DNA of 61,325 nucleotides from Lachnospiraceae bacterium UBA4364 (lineage in GTDB: Bacteria; Bacillota; Clostridia; Lachnospirales; Lachnospiraceae): positions 1-61,325 of the forward strand of contig DGSK01000015.1 in the NCBI GenBank assembly GCA_002393955.1, given 5' to 3'. Both the position numbers and the translations under genes were made by a program. This document shows, one piece after another, positions 1 to 8,471 of the stretch; position 1 is the first letter of the stretch; each line of letters opens with the position of its first letter. Under the pieces are notes generated by a model. That model worked only from the letters and a program-made list of their open reading frames with translations, made no database searches and was not told where the DNA came from.

Positions 1-18
1 GAACGACGACTCGCATAT

Positions 19-37
19 GCACCGGAACCGGTGCTTT
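19..37 (+). terminator. Possible terminator hairpin at window edge
   Basis: A 7-bp perfect stem (GCACCGG / CCGGTGC) with a very short AA centre is followed by TTTC. It may end a gene lying to the left of the window. The T tract is short, so termination is uncertain. Confidence 0.3.
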
Positions 38-135
38 CATATGTTAGTCAGTTGGTGCAACGGTGTGTGCAGATAAAAAAACAGTGAGTGGAAGATTAAG
101 CAGAACGGCTATGAGTTTGGAAGGCGGCAGAAGGT

Positions 136-1965
136 ATGGGCAGACATTATAAGAATTTCAAGGCGGTAGTGTATATTCCGGCGCAGATCGCCGAGTCTTT
201 TACGGAAGAAAAATTAGCCTCCGATTATGATTTTATTGAAAAATATATAGGCTTGGATAAGGTCTATCTGGAAACCCACAGGGAAAACTGCGATGTGGAT
301 GAAAAGCAGCTTCGGTGGGTAAAAGAATTCTTTGAAGGAAAGGGTGTTGAGGTATCCGGAGGCATTACTACGGTTATAGATGATTTCGAGGGCGTAGAGC
401 CGGGGAAGCAAAGGCTCTTTGGGGTGTTTTGCTACAGCGATCCGGCCATGCGGGAAAAACTTAAGGAAATCTGTGAGTTTACCGCAAAGATTTTTGACGA
501 AGTGATCTTAGACGATTTCTATTTTACCAACTGTACCTGTGAAAGATGCATCAGGGCAAAGGGTGACAGGAGCTGGGCTGAATTCAGGCGGGAGCTGATG
601 ATGGATGTGTCGGAGAATCTTGTGGTAAAACCCATGAAGGCGGTGAATCCTAAAGTACGTGCGGTAATAAAGTATCCAAACTGGCGCGAGTCGTACCATT
701 TTACCGGCTATGTGCCGGAGGCTGAGCATACAGTCTTTGATGGTACATATACGGGAACAGAGACCCGGAGTGAGACATATACCGACCAGCATTTGCCGCC
801 TTATTTAAGCTACAGTCTTTTCCGTTATATGGACAATGCATGGCCGGGGAAAAACGAGGGCGGCTGGTTCGACACATACCAGTGCTGGTCAGTTGACCGC
901 TACCTTGAACAGGCTTACCTGACTGCATTTGCAGGAGCAGGAGAGCTTACTCATTTCATGTGGCAGGATCTGATAGATTCACATCTGGTTGCACCCATGG
1001 GGGTACAGCTTAGGAAGATAGACAGATTATTGGACGGTGATGCAAAGCCTGTGGGTGTGCCCGCATACATTCCATATGCTTCAAATGGTGAAAACCATCT
1101 GGAGATGAGGTTTGGAATGCTGGGAATCCCCATGGAACCTACGCCGTATTTTCCGGAAGGAGCAAAGCGGATTCTCTTTACGGAAAGCTCGGCTGTGGAT
1201 GTGGAAATAACAGAAAAGCTTGAGCGCTTTGTACGCAATGGCGGTGATGCCGTCATTACTACAGGTTTCCTTAAAGCTGTGGGAGATAAGCTGCGTGAAG
1301 CCGGGATCACAGAAGCGAAGCTGTCAGGCAATCGTTACGCTGTTACCCGTTATCATGTGACCAATGATCCTGCCGGTTACTATGAGCACAGGGAACCGGT
1401 ACTTTTCCCAGAGATAATGCATGGGAATAATGCTTCGTGGTCACTTCTAAACGGAGGCGATGGTGAGCTCAGTACATCAATATTCCTGCGAAGCACTTAC
1501 GGAAAGGGAAGACTCTATATTATGGCTGTGCCGGATAATGCGAGTGACCTGTACCGTATGCCGAATGGTGCATTGGATGTTGCAAGACGTGTACTTACAG
1601 GCGGTGAGTTTCTGAGCGGACGCAACATTTCAATGTTTACATATGATGACGGAAGTGCGATACTGTATCATTATGTCCGGGATGATATACATACCGACAG
1701 GGCAGTGCTCCATACAGGACAGAAGGTAAGTGCGCTGGTTGATATGGTAAGTGGTCAGAGAATCCCTATAAGAAAAGTTACAAGAACCGAGGATTATATA
1801 TTAAAATCCGAATATGTGGCTGAGGTACTGGTTGTTCCGGGAGTATTTGGCAAATACCGCTGGGATGTGTTACCTGAAGAAAAAAAAGATGGTGACGGAA
1901 ACGAATCCGGAGGAATGGGGTGCTGCAGCATTGACCTTTGGAGCAGCAGACAGCCGGATGCATGA
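136..1965 (+). CDS. Glycoside-hydrolase-like TIM-barrel protein
   Basis: A 609-residue protein without signal peptide or membrane segments, so probably cytoplasmic. The N-terminal ~300 residues resemble the TIM-barrel 'hypothetical glycosidase' proteins common in gut Firmicutes and Bacteroidetes, including a DDFYF segment followed by a Cys cluster (C133, C135, C138) that could bind a metal. Residues ~305-400 look like a glutamine-amidotransferase-like domain, as in trimeric beta-galactosidases (the segment around VRNGGDAVITTG). The ATG at 136 has a purine-rich AAGG about 6 bases upstream. A sugar-utilisation locus follows downstream, which fits a carbohydrate role, but substrate and activity cannot be read from the sequence. 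The fold assignment is inferred and no catalytic pair could be assigned. Confidence 0.6.
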   Translation: MGRHYKNFKAVVYIPAQIAESFTEEKLASDYDFIEKYIGLDKVYLETHRENCDVDEKQLRWVKEFFEGKGVEVSGGITTVIDDFEGVEPGKQRLFGVFCYSDPAMREKLKEICEFTAKIFDEVILDDFYFTNCTCERCIRAKGDRSWAEFRRELMMDVSENLVVKPMKAVNPKVRAVIKYPNWRESYHFTGYVPEAEHTVFDGTYTGTETRSETYTDQHLPPYLSYSLFRYMDNAWPGKNEGGWFDTYQCWSVDRYLEQAYLTAFAGAGELTHFMWQDLIDSHLVAPMGVQLRKIDRLLDGDAKPVGVPAYIPYASNGENHLEMRFGMLGIPMEPTPYFPEGAKRILFTESSAVDVEITEKLERFVRNGGDAVITTGFLKAVGDKLREAGITEAKLSGNRYAVTRYHVTNDPAGYYEHREPVLFPEIMHGNNASWSLLNGGDGELSTSIFLRSTYGKGRLYIMAVPDNASDLYRMPNGALDVARRVLTGGEFLSGRNISMFTYDDGSAILYHYVRDDIHTDRAVLHTGQKVSALVDMVSGQRIPIRKVTRTEDYILKSEYVAEVLVVPGVFGKYRWDVLPEEKKDGDGNESGGMGCCSIDLWSSRQPDA

Positions 1966-2080
1966 GCTTTAACCGGTATAATGGCTCATCGCATTAGTCC
2001 GGATAACAATATATTAACAGAACCGACAGGTTCCAAACATTTGCATTAAGCGTGCCTGTAAGAGGCGGAAGGAGATAAAA

Positions 2081-2329
2081 ATGACAAGTCATACATATAT
2101 TCCAAGGGGAGTATGTTCTACAAAGATCGAATTTGATATGGAGGACGGAAAGCTTCATAATGTCCGTTTTACCGGCGGCTGTAATGGTAACCTGAAAGCT
2201 ATCGGCAGACTTGTGGAAGGCGCTGATGCGGAAGATATTTCAAATATCCTTGCAGGAAATCTGTGTGGCAATAAAGGAACATCCTGTGCAGACCAGCTTT
2301 CCAAGGCTATAAAAGAAGCTTTGGCATAA
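2081..2329 (+). CDS. TSCPD domain protein
   Basis: An 82-residue single-domain protein of the TSCPD family, the small cysteine-containing domain also found at the C-terminus of some ribonucleotide reductases. Four cysteines are visible (C12, C34, C62, C69), the last in the characteristic TSC segment (T67-S68-C69); they could form a metal site. The start ATG is preceded by GGAAGGAGA, a strong ribosome binding site. It lies 21 bases before the AEC transporter and is probably cotranscribed with it. Stand-alone members are widespread in Firmicutes but have no established function. Confidence 0.8.
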   Translation: MTSHTYIPRGVCSTKIEFDMEDGKLHNVRFTGGCNGNLKAIGRLVEGADAEDISNILAGNLCGNKGTSCADQLSKAIKEALA

Positions 2330-2350
2330 TTTAAGTGACGGAGAAATAGG

Positions 2351-3307
2351 GTGGGCTTTTTTGTCATTCTGCAACAGATGGGCATGATCTGCATTCTGGT
2401 GGCTATCGGTATCGGTCTGCAGAAAAAAGGTGTAGTGGATTCAGTAACTTCCAGAAAGATTTCTGCGATTGTCGTAGATGTCTGTAATCCCGCACTCATC
2501 ATGTCATCAATACTTAGCGGAGATATTACGGCAGGGCACCGCGATTTGATTCTGGCGGTGATCCTAGGTGCCGTATTGTTTTTTGTATTGGTTTTGCTGG
2601 CATTTATAATGCCGCGTATTTTAAGGATCGATCCGGAAAAAAGGCGTTTCTATCACCTGATGACTGTTTATACCAATATCGGTTTTCTGGGAATTCCGGT
2701 TGCGAAGGCGGCGCTTCCTCCGAATGCACTGATATATATAATTGTGGTCAATGTTTTTTACAGTCTTCTTTTTTATACCCATGGTCTGGCTGTCTTAAGA
2801 AGCGGAAAAAAAAGTGGTGCGGAAAATGGTACAGAAAATATCAGAACTTCGATGCGGAATGTGCTGAATATCGGTACCATAATGGCCGTCCTCAGCATAA
2901 TAGTTTTCTGGTACAACATCAAACTTCCGCCGATCATAGCAAATACGGTGTCCTATGTGGGAAATGCCACGGTGTTTCTGTCTATGGTCCTTCTGGGAGT
3001 ATCCATAGCCCGTTCGAATCTGGGCAAATGTATGCGGAACATCCGTATATGGTTTTTTATTCTGATACGCATGGTGATATTTCCCGTCGCCGTTGTACTG
3101 CTTATGCGTTTCTTAAAGTTTGACAGTACGGCAACATTGGCCATGTGCCTTCTGTCAGCAATGCCTGTCGGAAATCTGCCTCTCATACAGGCTGAAAAGA
3201 TGGGGGAAGATACCACGACTCTGTCCTCTGCGATCGTGGTGACCACAGCGGTATCTATGGTCACGGTTACTCTTCTGTTAGTGTTTACATATAATATTCT
3301 CAGCTGA
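2351..3307 (+). CDS. AEC family transporter
   Basis: A 318-residue integral membrane protein of the auxin efflux carrier (AEC) family, with about ten hydrophobic segments in the usual five-plus-five layout and a hydrophilic centre (around residues 155-170). Family members move organic anions such as malate or malonate, or other weak acids, across the cytoplasmic membrane; the substrate here is unknown. Translation appears to begin at GTG 2351, because GGAG at 2340-2343 sits 7 bases upstream and the preceding gene's stop is just before it. A 13-bp perfect inverted repeat lies immediately downstream (3319-3358). Confidence 0.8.
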   Translation: MGFFVILQQMGMICILVAIGIGLQKKGVVDSVTSRKISAIVVDVCNPALIMSSILSGDITAGHRDLILAVILGAVLFFVLVLLAFIMPRILRIDPEKRRFYHLMTVYTNIGFLGIPVAKAALPPNALIYIIVVNVFYSLLFYTHGLAVLRSGKKSGAENGTENIRTSMRNVLNIGTIMAVLSIIVFWYNIKLPPIIANTVSYVGNATVFLSMVLLGVSIARSNLGKCMRNIRIWFFILIRMVIFPVAVVLLMRFLKFDSTATLAMCLLSAMPVGNLPLIQAEKMGEDTTTLSSAIVVTTAVSMVTVTLLLVFTYNILS

Positions 3308-3318
3308 TTAAAACTTCT

Positions 3319-3358
3319 CACTTACTGTAGTTCTGATTTCCAAGGACTACAGTAAGTG
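3319..3358. repeat. 13-bp perfect inverted repeat
   Basis: CACTTACTGTAGT at 3319-3331 is exactly complementary to 3346-3358, with a 14-base loop. No T run follows on the plus strand, so it is not a classical terminator for the AEC gene. It lies about 40 bp upstream of the candidate promoter of the sugar-sensor operon and could equally be a regulator site. Confidence 0.55.
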
Positions 3359-3399
3359 GAACAGCAGCATTAATACTGCTTACCATCATATTTAAAACA

Positions 3400-3408
3400 T
3401 GCTAAAAT
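3400..3408 (+). promoter_or_regulatory. Extended -10 promoter of the sugar-sensor operon
   Basis: TGC followed by TAAAAT forms an extended -10 element about 75 bp before the lipoprotein gene at 3485. No good -35 hexamer is found at the normal distance. Confidence 0.35.
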
Positions 3409-3484
3409 GTCATCGTTTAGACAAAAAGATGGCTCTGCATAAGACCGGGGAGCAAACATCAGAAAACATAGAATGGGGGGCACA

Positions 3485-4468
3485 ATGGGAAAAAGAAAAT
3501 GGCTGATAATGGTAATGGTGAGCAATCTTCTGCTTGCTTTTTTTTCTTTTGCCTGCCAGAAAAATGAAAGTGTACAGAATGATCCGGCCCTTCTTCTGGG
3601 CTTTTCACAGATCGGATCTGAAAGCGCATGGAGAGCGGGTAATACAAAGGATATAGAAGAACAGGCTGAACTCTTTGGTGTGAGCTTAATGTTTGAGAAT
3701 GCCAACCAGAAGCAGGAAAACCAGATTGCGGCCATAAGGCGCTTTATCGCATACAAGGTTGATGTCATTGCATTTTCACCTATTGTCGAGGAGGGCTGGG
3801 AAAATGTCCTGACTGAGGCTAAGAATGCGGGCATCCCCGTGATCCTTGTGGACCGGGATATCTGCAGTAAGGACAAAGAACTCACTGCCTGCCTGATAGG
3901 AGCGGATTTTTATGAGGAAGGCGTGATGGCCGGTGAGTATCTTATCAGAAAGGCGGATGCACTGGGGCTTGAGCAGGTCAATATTGTTGAGATCACCGGT
4001 ACCGACAATTCCACCCCTATGGAACAGAGACAGGCAGGATTTGCAGACACTATTGCTTCAGATGAGAGGATGAATATCCTGGAAAGCGTAGACGGGGATT
4101 TCATAAAGAGCCGCGGTGCCGAGTGTATGAGATCTCTTCTCGAAAAATACGGGGATGAGATAGATGTGGTATACAGCCATAATGATGAGATGACGCTGGG
4201 AGCTCTTCCCGAGATTGAGGAAGCGGGATTTATTCCCGGAAAGGACATTATCATCATATCAATAGACGGCGGACAGGCTGCTATCGATGTACTTAAGGAA
4301 GGCAAGATAAACTGCGTTGTGGAATGTACTCCGAAGCTTGGCAGGGAAGTGATGGAAACTGCCATAAAGCTTAAAAACGGTGAAGAAGTAGATGACGTGA
4401 TCCATCCCGAGGAGCAGATCTTTTCGGATGAACAGGATCTTTCTGCCATAGGACCAAGAGGGTATTAG
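3485..4468 (+). CDS. Periplasmic-binding lipoprotein (sugar sensor component)
   Basis: A 327-residue lipoprotein with a short hydrophobic leader and a lipobox ending at Cys24 (FSFAC), followed by a type 1 periplasmic binding domain (Peripla_BP_4, ribose/xylose-binding-like; GFSQIGSESAW at its start). ATG 3485 is chosen over the in-frame ATG at 3473 because the GGGGGG tract at 3474-3480 is the only Shine-Dalgarno-like sequence. It sits directly upstream of a YesM-type kinase and a YesN-type regulator, and a second binding protein belongs to the ABC importer. This copy is therefore more likely the extracellular sensing partner of the kinase, as in the XylFII-LytS/YesN three-component arrangement described in clostridia. 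That role is inferred from gene order. Confidence 0.8.
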   Translation: MGKRKWLIMVMVSNLLLAFFSFACQKNESVQNDPALLLGFSQIGSESAWRAGNTKDIEEQAELFGVSLMFENANQKQENQIAAIRRFIAYKVDVIAFSPIVEEGWENVLTEAKNAGIPVILVDRDICSKDKELTACLIGADFYEEGVMAGEYLIRKADALGLEQVNIVEITGTDNSTPMEQRQAGFADTIASDERMNILESVDGDFIKSRGAECMRSLLEKYGDEIDVVYSHNDEMTLGALPEIEEAGFIPGKDIIIISIDGGQAAIDVLKEGKINCVVECTPKLGREVMETAIKLKNGEEVDDVIHPEEQIFSDEQDLSAIGPRGY

Positions 4469-4478
4469 TGTACAGAGA

Positions 4479-5945
4479 ATGGATAGGATAAAAAAAGAAA
4501 AAAGCATTCTGGGAGCCATCAACAGCTTAACCCACAGGCTTGTGCTTCTGCTGGTTATCCCCATTATAATAAGCCTTGTCCTTATGCTTTTCTACGCATG
4601 GGAATATCACAGCGCCATACGCAGGATGGGGGAGATAACCGAGCTCAAAGCCGTCGTTGCAGAGGAGATTCCTGAGAAAGCCTGGAATATAGTAAGCGGC
4701 AGGGATACCCTGCCGGGAAGTGATATTTATATTGTTATTCACGAGGTTGAGAACCGGATAGATGAGGTGACGCTGCAGGCAAAAGAAGAAAACAGGCTGT
4801 CGCTCGTTGTAGCCGGGCGCACAATGGAGACGCTGGAAACCTATGTTGACCAGATCAGGGATAATGTAAGTGCTGAAGCTCCTGTTGTCGAAAATGAAGC
4901 AGTGCTTTCGGAAGTAAGGAATGTATCGGAACTGGTGGACAGCATGCTCAGTGACTATATAGAGCTGGAGATCACCTCCACTGCCAGAATGAGTACGACG
5001 CTTCACCTGATCATAATCATTACAGCAATAGTTGAGATACTTATTGTGCTCGTTGCTATCTGGGGCAGGAATGTATCCATGAGGTCGACTGCCGTCATGG
5101 TCAGGAAGCCTATAGAAAAGCTGGAGAATGTAACCGGTGCTCTTGCCAACGGAGCATTGGATGCCAGGATCACTGATACTGATGTTACAGAGCTCAGAAA
5201 CCTGACAATGCAGGTAAACAACATGGCAGACCAGCTGGAAACTATGATGGAAAAAAGCGACCAGGATGCCAAGCGTCTAAGGAAGGCAGAGCTTCGTACC
5301 CTGCAGGCGCAGATAAACCCCCATTTCCTGTACAATACCCTGGATGCCATAGTATGGAAAGCCGAGGGTGGAGAGATGGAGGAGGTAATCAGCCTGACCA
5401 GTTCATTAAGTGACTTTTTCCGGATCAGCCTTTCCTCGGGGGCGGACTGGATACCTGTGAGTCAGGAAAGAAAGCATATCGAGGGCTATCTTAAGATACA
5501 GCAGACCAGGTATCGTGATATCATGAAATACGAGATCGATATCCCGGAAGAAATCGGCAAGTATTATATCCTGAAGCTTCTTCTGCAGCCACTGGTGGAA
5601 AATGCACTGTACCATGGCATAAAGATCAAACGCGGCGGGGGTGTTATAAGGGTTTCCGCAAAAGAGGAAGAGGGATATCTGTTATTCAGTGTTAAGGATA
5701 CAGGCAGCGGAATGACGCCGGAGCAGCTGGAGGAGTTGAACCTGCGCATGAAAAAAGAGCAGCCAAAAGTAAGCGAAGGCGGCGGAGGCTTTGGTCTGGT
5801 AAATGTTAATATGCGTATCCGGCTTTATTATAATGAGCCTGAAGGACTTAAGGTTGTGAGCAGCCGTGAAGGAACAGAGGTCAGCTTCAGGGTTCCCTGC
5901 AGGACAAAAGAGGAGATTTTTGAAAATGAAAGTGTTTCTGGTTGA
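4479..5945 (+). CDS. YesM-type sensor histidine kinase
   Basis: A 488-residue membrane sensor kinase. Two membrane segments (~26-48 and ~172-197) enclose an extracytoplasmic domain of about 120 residues. A HAMP-like region follows, then the His_kinase (LytS/YesM) phosphoacceptor motif QINPHFLYNTL with His282, then an HATPase_c domain with the N box (LVENALYHG) and G boxes (DTGSGM, GFGLVN). The modest external domain fits sensing through the lipoprotein encoded 10 bases upstream. Its 3' end overlaps the response regulator gene by 20 bases, so the pair is translationally linked. It probably controls the adjacent sugar importer and catabolic genes. Confidence 0.9.
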   Translation: MDRIKKEKSILGAINSLTHRLVLLLVIPIIISLVLMLFYAWEYHSAIRRMGEITELKAVVAEEIPEKAWNIVSGRDTLPGSDIYIVIHEVENRIDEVTLQAKEENRLSLVVAGRTMETLETYVDQIRDNVSAEAPVVENEAVLSEVRNVSELVDSMLSDYIELEITSTARMSTTLHLIIIITAIVEILIVLVAIWGRNVSMRSTAVMVRKPIEKLENVTGALANGALDARITDTDVTELRNLTMQVNNMADQLETMMEKSDQDAKRLRKAELRTLQAQINPHFLYNTLDAIVWKAEGGEMEEVISLTSSLSDFFRISLSSGADWIPVSQERKHIEGYLKIQQTRYRDIMKYEIDIPEEIGKYYILKLLLQPLVENALYHGIKIKRGGGVIRVSAKEEEGYLLFSVKDTGSGMTPEQLEELNLRMKKEQPKVSEGGGGFGLVNVNMRIRLYYNEPEGLKVVSSREGTEVSFRVPCRTKEEIFENESVSG

Positions 5946-7167
5946 TGATGAGATAGTTATAAGAGAAGGCATAAGGGAGTCTTTTCCCTGGGACGAGACG
6001 CCCTATGACCTGGTGGGAGAGGCACCGGACGGTGAGATGGCTCTTCCAATGATCAGGGATACCAATCCGGATATCGTGATCACGGATATAAAAATGCCCT
6101 TTATGGACGGCCTGGAATTATGCAAGGTTCTTCGCGTCCAGATGCCATGGATTGGGATAATAGTTTTAAGCGGCTATGATGAGTTTGAATATGCCCGCCA
6201 GTGCATACAGCTGGGGGTAAGGGAATACCTTTTAAAGCCTATCAGTTCCAATGACCTGAAGGAGGCACTGGACAAGATCGGGAAACAGATAAGCGAAGAG
6301 AGAAAGTCGCTGGAGCATGCATCGAGCCTGAGGGCACGCATGGGCAATGACGGCAAGTTCCTTAAGGAGAAGCTTATAGGTTCACTTTTTTCGGACGAAG
6401 CTGCACCGGAGGATGCGGAAAATGTATTAAAGCAGCTTGCCTCCATGGGGTGTCCCGTACCTGCGCCTTTTTATACCGTTATTGATGCGGCTTTTGAACC
6501 TACGGCTACAGGTCAGGATGCGGTGATCATACTGGCGGAGTCAAATAACGGAATGGTGCATCCGTCTCCCGGAAGGGCCGGAACCAGACTGCTTGTCCTG
6601 GGGGATTCCCTTGAAGATACGGAAGAAAAGGCATATTCCCTTGCGTCGTCTCTGGTTCAGGAGCTGGAGCGTTCCGGCTGCAGTGATATAAGGATCGGGA
6701 TAGGCGATATCGTGGATACACCGGAGCAGATCATTCAGAGCTTCAAGGCTGCAAGGCATATCCGTCATCTTCTTGTGGAAAGAAAAGATGAGGGGGCACT
6801 GATACTTGGCACAAGGGAAATGGGGGATGTAAATGACGATATGCCCTCAGTCATAAATGATGCCAGGCTTTATATGTCCCGGCATTTTACGGATCCCAAT
6901 CTTATGCTCCCGGATGTGGCAAATGCCGTAAACATGAGCAAGAGCAGGTTCTCTGCTGTTTTCTCACAGTATACCGGTCAGACTTTTACGGAGTATCTGA
7001 TACAGCTGCGCTTAAACAGAGCAAAGGAACTGCTTAAGACCACGAATTATAAGAATTCGCAGATAGCACAGGAAACCGGATATAACGATTCTCATTATTT
7101 CAGTTATATTTTCAAAAAAAATATCGGAATGACACCCTCTGAATACCGGGCACAGTATCAAAATTAA
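5926..7167 (+). CDS. YesN-type response regulator (REC plus AraC HTH)
   Basis: A 413-residue regulator. The N-terminal receiver domain (~1-120) carries the acidic pair after VFLVDDE and the phosphoacceptor Asp54 (ITDIKMP). A variable middle region of about 180 residues leads to a C-terminal AraC-type double helix-turn-helix (~310-413) ending in the typical GYNDSHYFSYIFKK and GMTPSEYR signature. ATG 5926 is preferred to the upstream in-frame start because AGGAG at 5911-5915 precedes it and the protein then begins exactly at the receiver fold. The likely target is the importer operon beginning 160 bp downstream. Confidence 0.92.
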   Translation: MKVFLVDDEIVIREGIRESFPWDETPYDLVGEAPDGEMALPMIRDTNPDIVITDIKMPFMDGLELCKVLRVQMPWIGIIVLSGYDEFEYARQCIQLGVREYLLKPISSNDLKEALDKIGKQISEERKSLEHASSLRARMGNDGKFLKEKLIGSLFSDEAAPEDAENVLKQLASMGCPVPAPFYTVIDAAFEPTATGQDAVIILAESNNGMVHPSPGRAGTRLLVLGDSLEDTEEKAYSLASSLVQELERSGCSDIRIGIGDIVDTPEQIIQSFKAARHIRHLLVERKDEGALILGTREMGDVNDDMPSVINDARLYMSRHFTDPNLMLPDVANAVNMSKSRFSAVFSQYTGQTFTEYLIQLRLNRAKELLKTTNYKNSQIAQETGYNDSHYFSYIFKKNIGMTPSEYRAQYQN

Positions 7168-7194
7168 CCGTTATAGGATAATTTTTAACTGTTT

Positions 7195-7209
7195 GCCCGA
7201 AAGGGCTTT
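7195..7209 (+). terminator. Small GAAA-loop hairpin after the regulator gene
   Basis: GCCC-GAAA-GGGC followed by TTTC, 28 bases after the response-regulator stop. The stem is only 4 bp, so it may be a weak terminator or an RNA-end element. Confidence 0.3.
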
Positions 7210-7329
7210 CAAATCGGTATTATTTTCAACCAAGTCAAAATCAATCTCGATTTACCTCCCATAAAAGATACGATATCCTACTTACAGATAGCCGATGGTG
7301 GCTATTTACAAAACAAGGAGGATTAAGAG

Positions 7330-8382
7330 ATGAGAAAAAGATTAGTCAGTATGATCATGGCAGGTACACTTGCAATGAGCCTTGCGCTTACAGGATGTAC
7401 TTCAGGGGGCGGTACAACAACACCTGACGCAGGAAGCACAGGGGACACAGGAGCACAGACCGGTGATACAGGGGAGACCACAGAGGCACCCGCAGCTGCA
7501 TCCGGTGAGCTTATAAAAGTCGGCGTAGTTAACAACCCGCCTTCAGAGTCCGGATACCGTGAAGCAAACGTAAAGGATATGGAAGCAGTTTTCTCAGAGG
7601 CTAACGGATATGAGTTAAAGACATCCTACAGCTTAAAGAACGATGAGCAGCTTCAGGCAGCTCAGGGCTTCATAACAGAAGGCGTTGATTACCTTCTCAT
7701 CTCCGCAGCAGAGACCACAGGCTGGGACGAAGTTTTAAAGAAAGCACAGGAAGCCGGCATCAAGGTTTATCTCTTCGACCGTATGATCGATGTTGACGAA
7801 AGCCTCTATGAGGCAGCAGTAGTTTCCGACATGGCAGCTGAAGGTGATACAGCAGTTCAGTGGCTCCTTGACCAGAATCTTGACGAGTACAATGTAATCC
7901 ATATCCAGGGTGCTATGGGTTCTGATGCTCAGATCGGACGTACCGGTGCTCTTGATGAGCAGTTTGCATCAGGCAAGATGAACAAGGTTGTTCAGCAGAC
8001 AGCTACATGGGATGAAGCAGAAGCTAAGAAGATCGTTGAGTCAGTTATCAACAGCGGTGAGTCTTTCAACGTAATCTATGCTGAGAACGACGGTATGGCT
8101 AAGGGTGCTGTAGCAGCACTTGACGAAGCAGGTATCACTCATGGTGTTGGCGGCGATGTTATCGTAATGGGCTTTGACTGCAACAAGTGGGCTTTAAGAG
8201 AACTCCTTGACCAGAAGTGGAACTATGATGGACAGTGTTCACCTTTCCAGGCACAGATCATCAGCGATCTGATCAAGAGTGGCGATGCTCCTTCTTCCAA
8301 GAAGATCATCAACGAAGAAAAGGGATTTGATGCAACAACAATTACCCAGGCTGATATCGACACTTACGGATTAGGCGAATAA
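7330..8382 (+). CDS. Sugar ABC transporter substrate-binding lipoprotein
   Basis: A 350-residue lipoprotein with a lipobox at LTGC (Cys23), a Gly/Thr-rich linker (~24-55) and a type 1 periplasmic binding domain of the ribose/arabinose class. It captures a monosaccharide outside the membrane and hands it to the permeases encoded downstream. AAGGAGG at about 7315 gives a strong ribosome binding site. Codon choice is visibly cleaner than in neighbouring genes, as expected for an abundant protein. A perfect 11-bp hairpin plus six Ts follows the stop, which should raise its output relative to the ATPase and permeases. Pentose specificity is inferred from the catabolic genes behind it. Confidence 0.92.
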   Translation: MRKRLVSMIMAGTLAMSLALTGCTSGGGTTTPDAGSTGDTGAQTGDTGETTEAPAAASGELIKVGVVNNPPSESGYREANVKDMEAVFSEANGYELKTSYSLKNDEQLQAAQGFITEGVDYLLISAAETTGWDEVLKKAQEAGIKVYLFDRMIDVDESLYEAAVVSDMAAEGDTAVQWLLDQNLDEYNVIHIQGAMGSDAQIGRTGALDEQFASGKMNKVVQQTATWDEAEAKKIVESVINSGESFNVIYAENDGMAKGAVAALDEAGITHGVGGDVIVMGFDCNKWALRELLDQKWNYDGQCSPFQAQIISDLIKSGDAPSSKKIINEEKGFDATTITQADIDTYGLGE

Positions 8383-8402
8383 TTATCAGATAATTAAAAC
8401 GG

Positions 8403-8435
8403 TGTAGCTGGGTGGATCACCCAGCTACATTTTTT
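8403..8435 (+). terminator. Intercistronic terminator/attenuator hairpin
   Basis: TGTAGCTGGGT pairs perfectly with ACCCAGCTACA around a 5-base GGATC loop, followed by six Ts. It lies between the binding-protein gene and the ATPase gene with no new promoter evident, so it probably gives partial termination and 3'-end stabilisation of the binding-protein message. Confidence 0.85.
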
Positions 8436-8471
8436 AAGAAGGTATTCAGACGAGTAGCAGGAGGAAATACA

